64,000 nucleotides of DNA from Herbidospora solisilvae (GTDB lineage: Bacteria; Actinomycetota; Actinomycetes; Streptosporangiales; Streptosporangiaceae): contig NZ_WXEW01000001.1 in assembly GCF_009901565.1 (NCBI RefSeq), positions 124,001 to 188,000 of the forward strand, read 5' to 3'. The notes beneath the pieces are model-generated. The model was not told where the DNA came from and searched no databases. It saw only the letters and a list, made by a program, of their open reading frames with translations. A program made the position numbers and the translations under genes. Numbering within the stretch: the first letter of the stretch is position 1; each line of letters opens with the position of its first letter. Shown here piece by piece: positions 51,932-59,193 of the stretch.

Positions 51932-52420
51932 ATGCGTGCGATCCTGTGCGCCGCCGCCCTCGTGCTCACCCTCGCGCCGCTCCAGCCGGCCGCGGCCGAC
52001 ACCGGCGACATCACCTGCCACGGCGGCAGCCTCAGCCTGAACTACACCCCCGGGCTCACCTACCGGAAGGGTCCCGCCTGGATGGCCGGAACGGGTGACC
52101 TCGGCGTCTGCTCCTCCGCCCGCCACCCGGCCATCACCGGCGGATCCATCCGCGTCGAAGGCGGCCTCACCACCCAGTGCCCCGGCCCCATCGGCCCCGG
52201 CTACGCCCGCATCGCCATCACCTGGAACGACGGCACCACGACCACGGTCAACCACGTTCTCTACCGAGGCGACCTCACCGCGTACACCCTCGAAGGCGGC
52301 ACCGCCCACCTCACCGGCCGCACCACCAGCAACCTCATCGACCTCGGCGCCGGCTGCGTCCTCAACGGCGTCGGCCACACCACCGCCACCATCGACCGGC
52401 TCACCACCGACCACGGGTGA
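51932..52420 (+). CDS. Secreted hypothetical protein
   Basis: This 162-residue protein has a clear signal peptide (MRAILCAAALVLTLAPLQPAA) with cleavage near AAAD at about 21-23. The mature part is rich in Thr, Gly and beta-type sequence with four Cys (CHGGS, VCSSA, TQCPGP, AGCVLN) that could form two disulfides. No family is recognised. ATG at 51932 follows AGAAGGG. Confidence 0.75.
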   Translation: MRAILCAAALVLTLAPLQPAAADTGDITCHGGSLSLNYTPGLTYRKGPAWMAGTGDLGVCSSARHPAITGGSIRVEGGLTTQCPGPIGPGYARIAITWNDGTTTTVNHVLYRGDLTAYTLEGGTAHLTGRTTSNLIDLGAGCVLNGVGHTTATIDRLTTDHG

Positions 52421-52424
52421 ACGG

Positions 52425-53210
52425 TCAGCGGCCGAACCGGCGGCCCCGGCCCGCGTACGAACGAAGCGCCCGCAGGAAGTCGATCTCCCGGAAATCGGGC
52501 CAGTAGCACTCGCAGAAGTGCATCTCCGCGTACGCCGACTGCCACAACATGAAACCCGACAGGCGCTGCTCGCCGCTGGTCCTGACGATCATGTCGAGCG
52601 GCGCCTGCGCCGCGGTGTAGACGTGCCGCGAGATCGACTCGGCGTCGAAGCCGTCCAGGATGTCCTCCAGCGGGACACCCGCCGCCAGCCGCTCACCGAT
52701 CGCCGAGCGGACCGCGTCGGCGATCTCGCGCTGACCGCCGTAGCCGATCGCGACGTTCACCTTCGCCCCGCCCCGCCGGCCCGCCGTCCGGGCCGCCGCG
52801 TCCTTGATCGCCCGGGCGGTGGCGTCCGGCAGCAGGTCCAGGCTTCCGATCGGGGTGACCTCCCACCGGCGGCCCGGCGCGGCCAGCTCCTCGACGACGC
52901 CCTCGATGATGCCCAGCAGGGCGGCGAGCTCGTCCTTTCCGCGGCCCAGGTTGTCGTCGGACAGCAGGTAGATCGTCACCTGCTCGATCCCGTAGGCGTC
53001 GCACCAGCTCAGGAACGTCGGGATCTTCGCCCCGCCCGCCCGGTGCCCGTCGGCCGGATCACGGAACCCCGCCGACCGCGCCCAGCGGCGGTTGCCGTCG
53101 ACCATGATCCCGATGTGCCGCGGCATCAGCTCGCGGGGCAGCCGCCCCGCCAGCCGCCGCACGTAGATCCGGTCGAGCACGCCCCTCAGCCGCCGTCGCA
53201 TCCCCATCAT
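52425..53210 (-). CDS. Cis-prenyltransferase (isoprenyl transferase)
   Basis: This 261-residue UPP-synthase family enzyme has the diphosphate loop HIGIMVDGNRRWARSAGF (catalytic Asp), GYGGQREIADAV, and the C-terminal RTSGEQRLSGFMLWQSAYAE. It makes Z-configured prenyl diphosphates for lipid carriers. Actinobacteria usually have two such enzymes, one short-chain (Z-FPP type) and one long-chain; sequence alone does not settle which this is. ATG at 53210 (MMGMRRRLRG) is chosen; upstream in-frame sequence is not conserved-looking. Confidence 0.93.
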   Translation of the reverse strand: MMGMRRRLRGVLDRIYVRRLAGRLPRELMPRHIGIMVDGNRRWARSAGFRDPADGHRAGGAKIPTFLSWCDAYGIEQVTIYLLSDDNLGRGKDELAALLGIIEGVVEELAAPGRRWEVTPIGSLDLLPDATARAIKDAAARTAGRRGGAKVNVAIGYGGQREIADAVRSAIGERLAAGVPLEDILDGFDAESISRHVYTAAQAPLDMIVRTSGEQRLSGFMLWQSAYAEMHFCECYWPDFREIDFLRALRSYAGRGRRFGR

Positions 53211-53500
53211 GGGCTCATCGTCGACCGGTCCCGCTCCTCCGGACGCCTGCACCGAACCCCCACCGAAAAACGACAAGCGGTCCTCGCCGGTTGACGGGGG
53301 AAGGCCCGGCGGATCTAATGGGCCCCGATGTCGCGTGACTCCGGTCAAAGAGCAGTGGGCCGGCCGGTGATCGGGCGAACATCCTTCACGCGAAGGGTCT
53401 TCGGCACCCCGCCTCTCTTCTAGCACGCCCCCGGCACCGTTCCGGTGCCGCCTTCGGCGACCCCTTTTTCCCTTTCACCCCTTCGGAGACACGCATCCGC

Positions 53501-54367
53501 ATGCCCACGTCATTCGACCAGTCCGTCATCGCCGAGTTCCGCGCCAACGGGGGAAAGGTCGGCGGCCCCTTCGCGGGCGGCGACCTGCTCCTGCTCACGA
53601 CCACCGGCGCGAAGTCGGGAAAGGAGACCACCACTCCGCTGGGCTACGTCCGCCACGGCGGCTCGCTGCTGGTCGTCGGCTCCAACCTGGGCGCCGCGCG
53701 GCACCCCGGCTGGTACCACAACCTGCTCGCCCATCCTTCTGTACGGGTGGAGCTCGGCGCCGACACCTTCGAAGCCCTGGCGATCCCCGCCGAGGGAGCC
53801 CGCCGCGACGCGCTGTTCGAGCAGGTCGTGAAGGTCTCCCCCGGCTACGCCGACTACCAGGCCGCCACCACCCGGCTGCTCCCCGTCGTCGTCCTGGAAC
53901 CGGCCCGGCCCGGCGAGGTCGCCACTCTCGCCGACAAGCTCCTGGAGGTCCACACCTGGTTGCGCGGGCAGCTCCGTAACGTGCGGGCGGAGGTCGAGGC
54001 GCACTTCGCCGCCGGGCCCGGCGACCCCCCGGGCCTCGGCCTGCAGATCCGCCAGCGCTGCCTGGCGTTCTGCCAGACCCTGGAGTTCCACCACGCCGGG
54101 GAGGACGGGCACCTGTTCCCCGGCCTGGCCCCGCACCATCCCCACCTGGCGGGCGCCTTCGCCCGGCTCGCCGCCGAACACCGCACGATCGCGCGGGTCC
54201 AGGGCGAGCTGGCCGCCCTCCTGGCCGACGTCGGCGCCGCCGACCCCCGGCGTTTCCGCGCCGAGCTCGACCGCATGTCGGCCGAGCTGAACGCGCATCT
54301 CGACCATGAGGAGGCGGTCGTCCTCCCGCTCCTGGCCGGGATCCCGTGGCCTCCGGCGCGCCCATGA
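53501..54367 (+). CDS. Fusion of F420-type nitroreductase (DUF385) and hemerythrin
   Basis: The 288-residue protein has an N-terminal deazaflavin-dependent nitroreductase (DDN/DUF385) domain (about 1-130; LLLLTTTGAKSGKETTTPLG and ARHPGWYHNLLAHPSVRVE) joined to a C-terminal hemerythrin HHE domain (about 140-285; LLEVHTWLRGQLR, TLEFHHAGEDGHLFP, LAAEHRTIARV, LNAHLDHEEAVVLP). The first domain predicts F420 binding and the second a di-iron site. A hairpin GGCACCG/CGGTGCC (about 53431-53447) lies in the leader. ATG at 53501 lies 15 nt after a CGGAG. Confidence 0.92.
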   Translation: MPTSFDQSVIAEFRANGGKVGGPFAGGDLLLLTTTGAKSGKETTTPLGYVRHGGSLLVVGSNLGAARHPGWYHNLLAHPSVRVELGADTFEALAIPAEGARRDALFEQVVKVSPGYADYQAATTRLLPVVVLEPARPGEVATLADKLLEVHTWLRGQLRNVRAEVEAHFAAGPGDPPGLGLQIRQRCLAFCQTLEFHHAGEDGHLFPGLAPHHPHLAGAFARLAAEHRTIARVQGELAALLADVGAADPRRFRAELDRMSAELNAHLDHEEAVVLPLLAGIPWPPARP

Positions 54368-54392
54368 CCGCACCGTGAGCCGTCTCTGGGGT

Positions 54393-54425
54393 ACTGTTCT
54401 AGAACAGCTACTGTTCTAGAACAGT
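54393..54425. promoter_or_regulatory. Tandem GntR-type operators upstream of trpB
   Basis: CTGTTCTAGAACAG occurs twice (54394-54407 and 54411-54424), 17 bp apart, each a perfect 14-bp palindrome containing the GT-N2-TA-N2-AC pattern of HutC-type GntR sites. They lie just upstream of trpB, whose operon ends with a gntR gene. Confidence 0.75.
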
Positions 54426-54441
54426 CCGGAGGACGACGTAC

Positions 54442-55617
54442 ATGAGCGAACACGCCCTGATGAGCGACCCGGGAACCACCGGGCGGTTCGGCGACTACGG
54501 CGGGCGGTACGTCCCCGAGTCGCTGATCCCCGCCTGCCACGAGATCGAGGCCGCGTTCCGGGACGCCTGGGCCGACCCCGGCTTCCGCGACCGGCTCACC
54601 ACCCTGCTCACCGTCTACGCCGGACGCCCCACCCCGCTGACCCCCGCCCGGCGGTTGTCGCGAGAACTCGGGATCACGCTGCTGCTCAAGCGCGAGGACC
54701 TCACCCACACCGGCTCACACAAGATCAACAATGTCGTCGGCCAGGCGCTGCTGGCCCAGCGGATGGGCAGACGGCGGCTGCTGGCCGAGACCGGCGCGGG
54801 CCAGCACGGCGTCGCCACGGCCACCGCCGCCGCCCTCCTCGGACTGGAGGCGACCGTGTTCATGGGCGAGCGCGACATCGAACGCCAGGAGCTCAACGTC
54901 CTGCGGATGAACGTGCTCGGCGCCGAGGTCGTGCCGGTCACCAGCGGCAGCCGCACCCTCAAGGACGCCTGCAACGAGGCCATGCGGCACTGGGTGGCCT
55001 CCGTCGGCGACTCCTACTACTGCGTCGGCTCGGTGATGGGACCGCACCCCTACCCGTGGATGGTGCGCGAGTTCCAGCGGGTCATCGGCGAGGAGGCCCG
55101 CGCCCAGTGCGCCGCCGAACTGCCCGCCGCGGTGCCCGACTACGTGGTCGCGTGCATCGGCGGCGGGTCCAACGCCGCCGGCACGTTCGCCGGGTTCGTC
55201 GGCACCACCGCCCGGCTCGTCGGGGTCGAGGCCCACGGCGGCGCGGCGGCCACCTCCGGCCGGTCGGGGGTCCTGCACGGCTTCCGCTCGCTCGTCCTCC
55301 AGGACGACGACGGCCAGGTCAGGGAGGCCCACTCGATCGCGGCCGGGCTCGACTACCCGGGCATCGGGCCCGAGCACGCCCACCTCCGCGACGACGGCCG
55401 CGCCCGGTACGCGACCGTCACCGACGACGAGGTCGTCAGCGCGCTCGTGCGTCTGGCCCGCACCGAGGGGATCCTGGCCGCGCTGGAGTCCTCCCACGCC
55501 CTGGCCTGGGTGATCCGGGCCGCCGAATCCGGCGGGATCGCGCCGGGATCGACCGTGCTGCTGACCCTCTCCGGCCGGGGGGACAAGGACATCGCCTCCA
55601 TCAGGGAGCTGCTGTGA
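54442..55617 (+). CDS. trpB: Tryptophan synthase beta chain
   Basis: This 391-residue PLP enzyme joins indole and serine. The PLP Lys94 lies in DLTHTGSHKINN, the catalytic Glu in LLAETGAGQHGVATATAA, the phosphate loop in GGGSNAAGTFAGF, and VEAHGG is typical. FGDYGGRYVPESL opens the family alignment. ATG at 54442 follows CCGGAGG. It is followed by trpA with a GTGA overlap and by a gntR gene, with tandem GntR-type operators in front. No other trp gene is in the window, so this may be an accessory copy. Confidence 0.95.
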   Translation: MSEHALMSDPGTTGRFGDYGGRYVPESLIPACHEIEAAFRDAWADPGFRDRLTTLLTVYAGRPTPLTPARRLSRELGITLLLKREDLTHTGSHKINNVVGQALLAQRMGRRRLLAETGAGQHGVATATAAALLGLEATVFMGERDIERQELNVLRMNVLGAEVVPVTSGSRTLKDACNEAMRHWVASVGDSYYCVGSVMGPHPYPWMVREFQRVIGEEARAQCAAELPAAVPDYVVACIGGGSNAAGTFAGFVGTTARLVGVEAHGGAAATSGRSGVLHGFRSLVLQDDDGQVREAHSIAAGLDYPGIGPEHAHLRDDGRARYATVTDDEVVSALVRLARTEGILAALESSHALAWVIRAAESGGIAPGSTVLLTLSGRGDKDIASIRELL

Positions 55618-56480
55618 CGCTCGAAGAGTTCCTGACCGCCCGCCGCGACGCGGGCCGTGCGCTGCTCGTGCCCTACGTCACCGGCGGGGTCGCCCCCGGG
55701 TGGACGGACGTCGTCCGCGCCTACGCCGACGCCGGGGCCGACGCCGTCGAAATCGGCCTGCCGTTCTCCGACCCGATGCTCGACGGCGTCACCATCCAGG
55801 AGGCCTCCGACCGGGCCATCGCGGGCGGGACCACGGTCACGCGCATCCTCGCGGAGCTCGCCGCGCTCGACGTGGAGGTGCCGCTGTTCGCGATGACGTA
55901 CAGCAACCTGGTCTTCCAGAAAAGCGCCGCCGCGTTCTGCGCGGCGCTGCGGGCGAGCGGGCTGCGCGGCCTGATCGTGCCCGACTCGCCGCTGGAGGAG
56001 GTCGGCGAGCTGGCCGGCGCGGCGGCGGCCGAGGGGCTGGACCTGGCGCTGATGGCCGCGCCCTCGTCCTCCCCCGAGCGGCTGCGCGAGATCGCCGCGC
56101 GCAGCCGGGGGTTCGTCTACGCGGTGACGCGGATGGGCACGACCGGCGAGGACGGCGGCATCTCCGCGGAGGCGGCCCGGCTCGGCCGTGACCTGACGGC
56201 GCTCACCGACCGGCCGGTGCTGTTCGGCTTCGGGGTGTCCGACCCGGCGCGGGCCGCCGAGCTCGCGCGGCACGCCGACGGCGTCGTGGTCGCCTCGGCG
56301 CTGATGCGCCGGCTGCTCGACGGCGCCGGGCCCCGCGAGCTGGGAGAGTATGTGGCGAGCATCCGCCGCGCACTCGACCGCCCACTCGACAGGGAGCCCG
56401 ATGAGCAGTACGCCCCGCTACCGCGCCATCGCCGACGACCTGATCGCCAAGATCCGGTCGGGCCACTACCGCGCGGGTGA
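55614..56480 (+). CDS. trpA: Tryptophan synthase alpha chain with C-terminal extension
   Basis: This 288-residue TIM barrel releases indole from indole-glycerol phosphate. Catalytic Glu46 and Asp57 lie in DAVEIGLPFSDPMLDG, and LIVPDSPLEE, TRMGTTGE and FGFGVSDPA are family motifs. GTG at 55614 overlaps the trpB stop. After the last family-conserved helix (EYVASIRRAL) about 26 Arg/Pro-rich residues continue in-frame and overlap the first 80 bp of gntR in another frame, which is unusual. Confidence 0.94.
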   Translation: MTLEEFLTARRDAGRALLVPYVTGGVAPGWTDVVRAYADAGADAVEIGLPFSDPMLDGVTIQEASDRAIAGGTTVTRILAELAALDVEVPLFAMTYSNLVFQKSAAAFCAALRASGLRGLIVPDSPLEEVGELAGAAAAEGLDLALMAAPSSSPERLREIAARSRGFVYAVTRMGTTGEDGGISAEAARLGRDLTALTDRPVLFGFGVSDPARAAELARHADGVVVASALMRRLLDGAGPRELGEYVASIRRALDRPLDREPDEQYAPLPRHRRRPDRQDPVGPLPRG

Positions 56481-57153
56481 GGCGCTGCCCGCGCAACGTG
56501 AGCTCAGCGCCTCCTACGGCGTGACGATGATGACGCTCCGGCAGGCGCTGCAGGTCCTCAGCGCCGAAGGGCTGATCGACCAGCGGGCCGGCCGCGGCAC
56601 CTACGTGAGGCGGCCCAGCGCCGAATACCCCCTCGACACCCTGCGCAGCCTCGGCGACGACCTGCGCAGGCAGGGCCATCCCCTGCGGACCGAGGTGCTC
56701 TCGGCCGCGCTGCGACCGGCCCCCCGCGCGCTCACCCGGCTGCTCCCCGACGCGCCGGCCGGCCTGCGGGCCCTGCGGCTCGCCCGGGTGCGCCACCTCA
56801 TGGAGCGGCCCGCCGTCCACCAGATCTCGTGGATCGTCGAGCCGTACGCCTCGGCGATCAGGGACGCCGACTTCACCGAGACCCCGCTCTACACCGCGCT
56901 CGCCGACGCCGGGGCGCGGGTGCACCGGGCGACCGAACGCATCAGGCCCGCCCTGCTCACCGCCCCCGTCGCGGCCCGGCTGGGGCACCCGGCGGGCAGC
57001 CCGGTGTTCGTCAGCGAACGGGTCACCTACGACGACCGGGGCGCGCTGATCGTCACCGACCACGCCACGATCCTCGGCGAGTGGATGGAGATCCGGGCCG
57101 AGCGCAAGGCCGCGGACCTGTCGTTGCACTGGTCCGGCGCCTTTACAAAGTAG
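56401..57153 (+). CDS. GntR family regulator (HutC/UTRA type)
   Basis: The 250-residue regulator has an N-terminal GntR winged helix (about 1-70; YRAIADDLIAKIRSGHYRAGEALP and LRQALQVLSAEGLIDQRAGRGTYV) and a UTRA ligand domain (about 85-240). ATG at 56401 follows AGGGAG and lies inside the trpA reading frame. It probably represses its own operon through the tandem palindromes before trpB; the ligand is unknown. Its last codons form CTTTACAAAGTAG, similar to intergenic motifs at 23411 and 25304. Confidence 0.93.
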   Translation: MSSTPRYRAIADDLIAKIRSGHYRAGEALPAQRELSASYGVTMMTLRQALQVLSAEGLIDQRAGRGTYVRRPSAEYPLDTLRSLGDDLRRQGHPLRTEVLSAALRPAPRALTRLLPDAPAGLRALRLARVRHLMERPAVHQISWIVEPYASAIRDADFTETPLYTALADAGARVHRATERIRPALLTAPVAARLGHPAGSPVFVSERVTYDDRGALIVTDHATILGEWMEIRAERKAADLSLHWSGAFTK

Positions 57154-57205
57154 ATCCCGAGCGGGCTTGCGTCCGGGCGGGGCCGTCGGGTTATAGTTCC
57201 GGCGA

Positions 57206-57320
57206 AGGTCATGAGTGCCAGCGCACAGCCCCGGCTTGCTGGCCGGCAACCCTCGCGTCCGCGGCGGGGTGCCCCGGGTGAAGACCTGGTCCGTCGCGGG
57301 GTGCGACGGACAAGCGCGTG
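57206..57320 (+). ncRNA. SAM-IV riboswitch
   Basis: The sequence carries the conserved SAM-IV order: GGTCATGAGTGCCAGCG, CCCCGGCTTGCTGGCCGG, CAACCCTC, GGCGGGGTGCCCCGGGTGA with a pseudoknot-forming segment, a variable stem GTCCGTCGC/GCGACGGAC and a terminal ACAAGCGCG. TATAGT at 57192-57197 is a suitable -10. It ends about 18 nt before the start of the aminotransferase gene. Confidence 0.88.
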
Positions 57321-57337
57321 GCTCTCCTGGAGGCGTT

Positions 57338-58552
57338 GTGTCCCCTGTGTTGTCCCTTGACGTGCCCGTCCGCGACGGCGCCCTGGTCCCCTACGCCAAC
57401 CTCGACTACGCCGCGAGCGCCCCCTGTCTCCAGGCGGTCAGCCAGGCCGTGGCCGAGGCGCTGCCCGCCTACTCCAGTGTCCATCGGGGCGCCGGGTACG
57501 CCTCCCAGCTCACCACCGCCCGCTACGAGCAGGCCCGCCACACGATCAAGGCGTTCGCCCGCGCCCGGCCCGACGACGCGCTCGTGTTCGTCCGCAACAC
57601 CACCGACGCGATGAACCTGCTGGCCCGCGGCCTGCCCGAGGGCACCACCGTGGTGGTCTTCGACACCGAGCACCACGCCACCCTCCTCCCCTGGTCCGCG
57701 CCCGTCCGCCTGACGCCGCCCGCGCTCCCCGGCGAGGCCCTCCGCGCCGCCGACGAGGCGCTCGCCGCGATCGACGGCCCCGCGCTGCTGGTGGTCACCG
57801 CGGCCTCCAACGTCACCGGGGAACTGTGGCCGATCGCCGGGCTCGCGCACATCGCCCACCGGCACGGCGCCCGCATCGCGGTCGACGCCGCCCAGCTCGC
57901 CCCCCACCGCCCGCTGAACGTCGCCGCCCTCGACCTCGACTACGTCGCCTTCTCGGGCCACAAGCTGTACGCGCCCTTCGGCGCCGGCGTGCTGATCGGC
58001 CGCCGCGACTGGCTGGAGGGGGCCGAGCCCTACCTGAAGGGCGGCGGCGCGGTCGTCTCGGTCGGCGCGCAGGCCGAGTGGCAGACCGACGTCGAGGCCC
58101 GGCACGAGGCGGGCACCCCCAACGTGCTGGGCGCCATCGCCCTGGCCGCCGCCTGCGACCACCTGAGCCAGACCGGCTGGACCGGCCTGATCGCGGAGGA
58201 GGAGCGCCTGCTCACCCGCCTGCGGACCGGGCTGGCCGCCATCGAGGGCGTGCACGAGCTGGCCCTGTGGCCCTCCGACCACCCCCGGGTGGGCATCGTG
58301 TCCTTCGTCGTCGACGGCCACACCGCCCGCGAGGTGGCCGAACGCCTGTCGGCCGACCACGGGATCGGCGTCCGCGACGGCAAGTTCTGCGCCCACCCGT
58401 TCGTCCGGCACCTGCTCGGCGTGGGCCAGGGCGGCTGCGACGAACTCGGCGGCGCGGTCCGCGCCTCGATCGGCATCGGCAGCACCGAGGAACACGTCGA
58501 CCGCCTGCTGTCGGCCCTCAGGAGCCTCCCGAAGCGGGTCCGGGCCGCCTGA
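57338..58552 (+). CDS. Class V aminotransferase (cysteine desulfurase-like)
   Basis: This 404-residue fold-type I PLP enzyme of the aminotransferase V/cysteine desulfurase family has PLP Lys209 in FSGHKLYAPFGAG, cofactor Asp in IAVDAAQLAPH, and EHHATLLPW near residue 111. A Cys equivalent to the desulfurase nucleophile may be the one in KFCAHPFVR. GTG at 57338 follows CTGGAGG. The SAM-IV riboswitch upstream ties it to methionine/SAM status, so a role in sulfur amino-acid metabolism is likely. Confidence 0.93.
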   Translation: MSPVLSLDVPVRDGALVPYANLDYAASAPCLQAVSQAVAEALPAYSSVHRGAGYASQLTTARYEQARHTIKAFARARPDDALVFVRNTTDAMNLLARGLPEGTTVVVFDTEHHATLLPWSAPVRLTPPALPGEALRAADEALAAIDGPALLVVTAASNVTGELWPIAGLAHIAHRHGARIAVDAAQLAPHRPLNVAALDLDYVAFSGHKLYAPFGAGVLIGRRDWLEGAEPYLKGGGAVVSVGAQAEWQTDVEARHEAGTPNVLGAIALAAACDHLSQTGWTGLIAEEERLLTRLRTGLAAIEGVHELALWPSDHPRVGIVSFVVDGHTAREVAERLSADHGIGVRDGKFCAHPFVRHLLGVGQGGCDELGGAVRASIGIGSTEEHVDRLLSALRSLPKRVRAA

Positions 58553-59102
58553 TCCGGCCGTCGACGGGGCTGAGCCCCGTTATGGCCAGGCCGAGGAGGC
58601 GGTTGGCCTCGGCCGCCGGGTCAGGGTGGTCTTCGGTCGCCAGGGCGATGCCGGTGATCAGGGCGAGCAGGTCGGTGACGGTGACGCCCGGCGCGAGGTC
58701 GCCGGCCGCCTGCCGGACCAGGGGTTCGCCCGCCTCCGTCAGCTGGGTCGTGGCGCAGTGTTCGTGTTCGGCGTCGGCCGTCCGGTCGCGGTTGAGGGCC
58801 ATGGCCAGGCCGCGGATCGTCGCGGCCGAGGTGGTCACCGCGTTCAGCCACTCCAGGAGGGCCGCGCGGGTGTCGGGACGGCCGACGCGGTCGCGGGCGT
58901 GGGCGCACAGATTCTCCACGCGGTCGCGGAAGACGGCGGCCAGCAGGGCGTGCCGGTTGGGGAAGTGGCGGCGGACCGTGCCCGAGCCGACGCCGGCGAT
59001 CCGGGCGATCTGTTCCAGTGACGCGTCGGCGCCGTTGAGGGCGATCTCCTCCTCGGCGACGGCGAGCAGGCGCGCGTAGTTGCGCTGGGCGTCGGCACGC
59101 AT
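58518..59102 (-). CDS. TetR family regulator
   Basis: This 194-residue TetR regulator has an N-terminal HTH (about 8-55; DASLEQIARIAGVGSGTVRRHFPNRHALLAAV) and a C-terminal helical ligand domain of the SACE_7040-like type. It is divergent from the NmrA-like gene; a 21-bp palindrome in the 91-bp gap is its probable operator. Its 3' end overlaps the aminotransferase gene by 35 bp. Confidence 0.93.
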   Translation of the reverse strand: MRADAQRNYARLLAVAEEEIALNGADASLEQIARIAGVGSGTVRRHFPNRHALLAAVFRDRVENLCAHARDRVGRPDTRAALLEWLNAVTTSAATIRGLAMALNRDRTADAEHEHCATTQLTEAGEPLVRQAAGDLAPGVTVTDLLALITGIALATEDHPDPAAEANRLLGLAITGLSPVDGRIRRPGPASGGS

Positions 59103-59124
59103 CGGTCCTGACCTCGGGGTTGCT

Positions 59125-59179
59125 AAACGGCGGGGGTCTCCGTATCGTACCGGAACAGAAACGGCGGGGTCCGCCGTTT
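59125..59179. promoter_or_regulatory. TetR operator region between tetR and NmrA-like gene
   Basis: AAACGGCGG (59159-59167), GGT, CCGCCGTTT (59171-59179) is a perfect palindrome; a further AAACGGCGG half-site lies at 59125-59133. The GTATCGTAC between them contains a possible -10. Confidence 0.72.
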
Positions 59180-59193
59180 TTGAGAGGAGTGTC

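Noticed and set aside
54442-58552. trpBA, GntR, aminotransferase and nitroreductase-hemerythrin considered as a biosynthetic gene cluster
   Set aside because: No synthase, synthetase, precursor peptide, tailoring set or exporter is present, and the aminotransferase has its own riboswitch. Independent units are the simpler reading.
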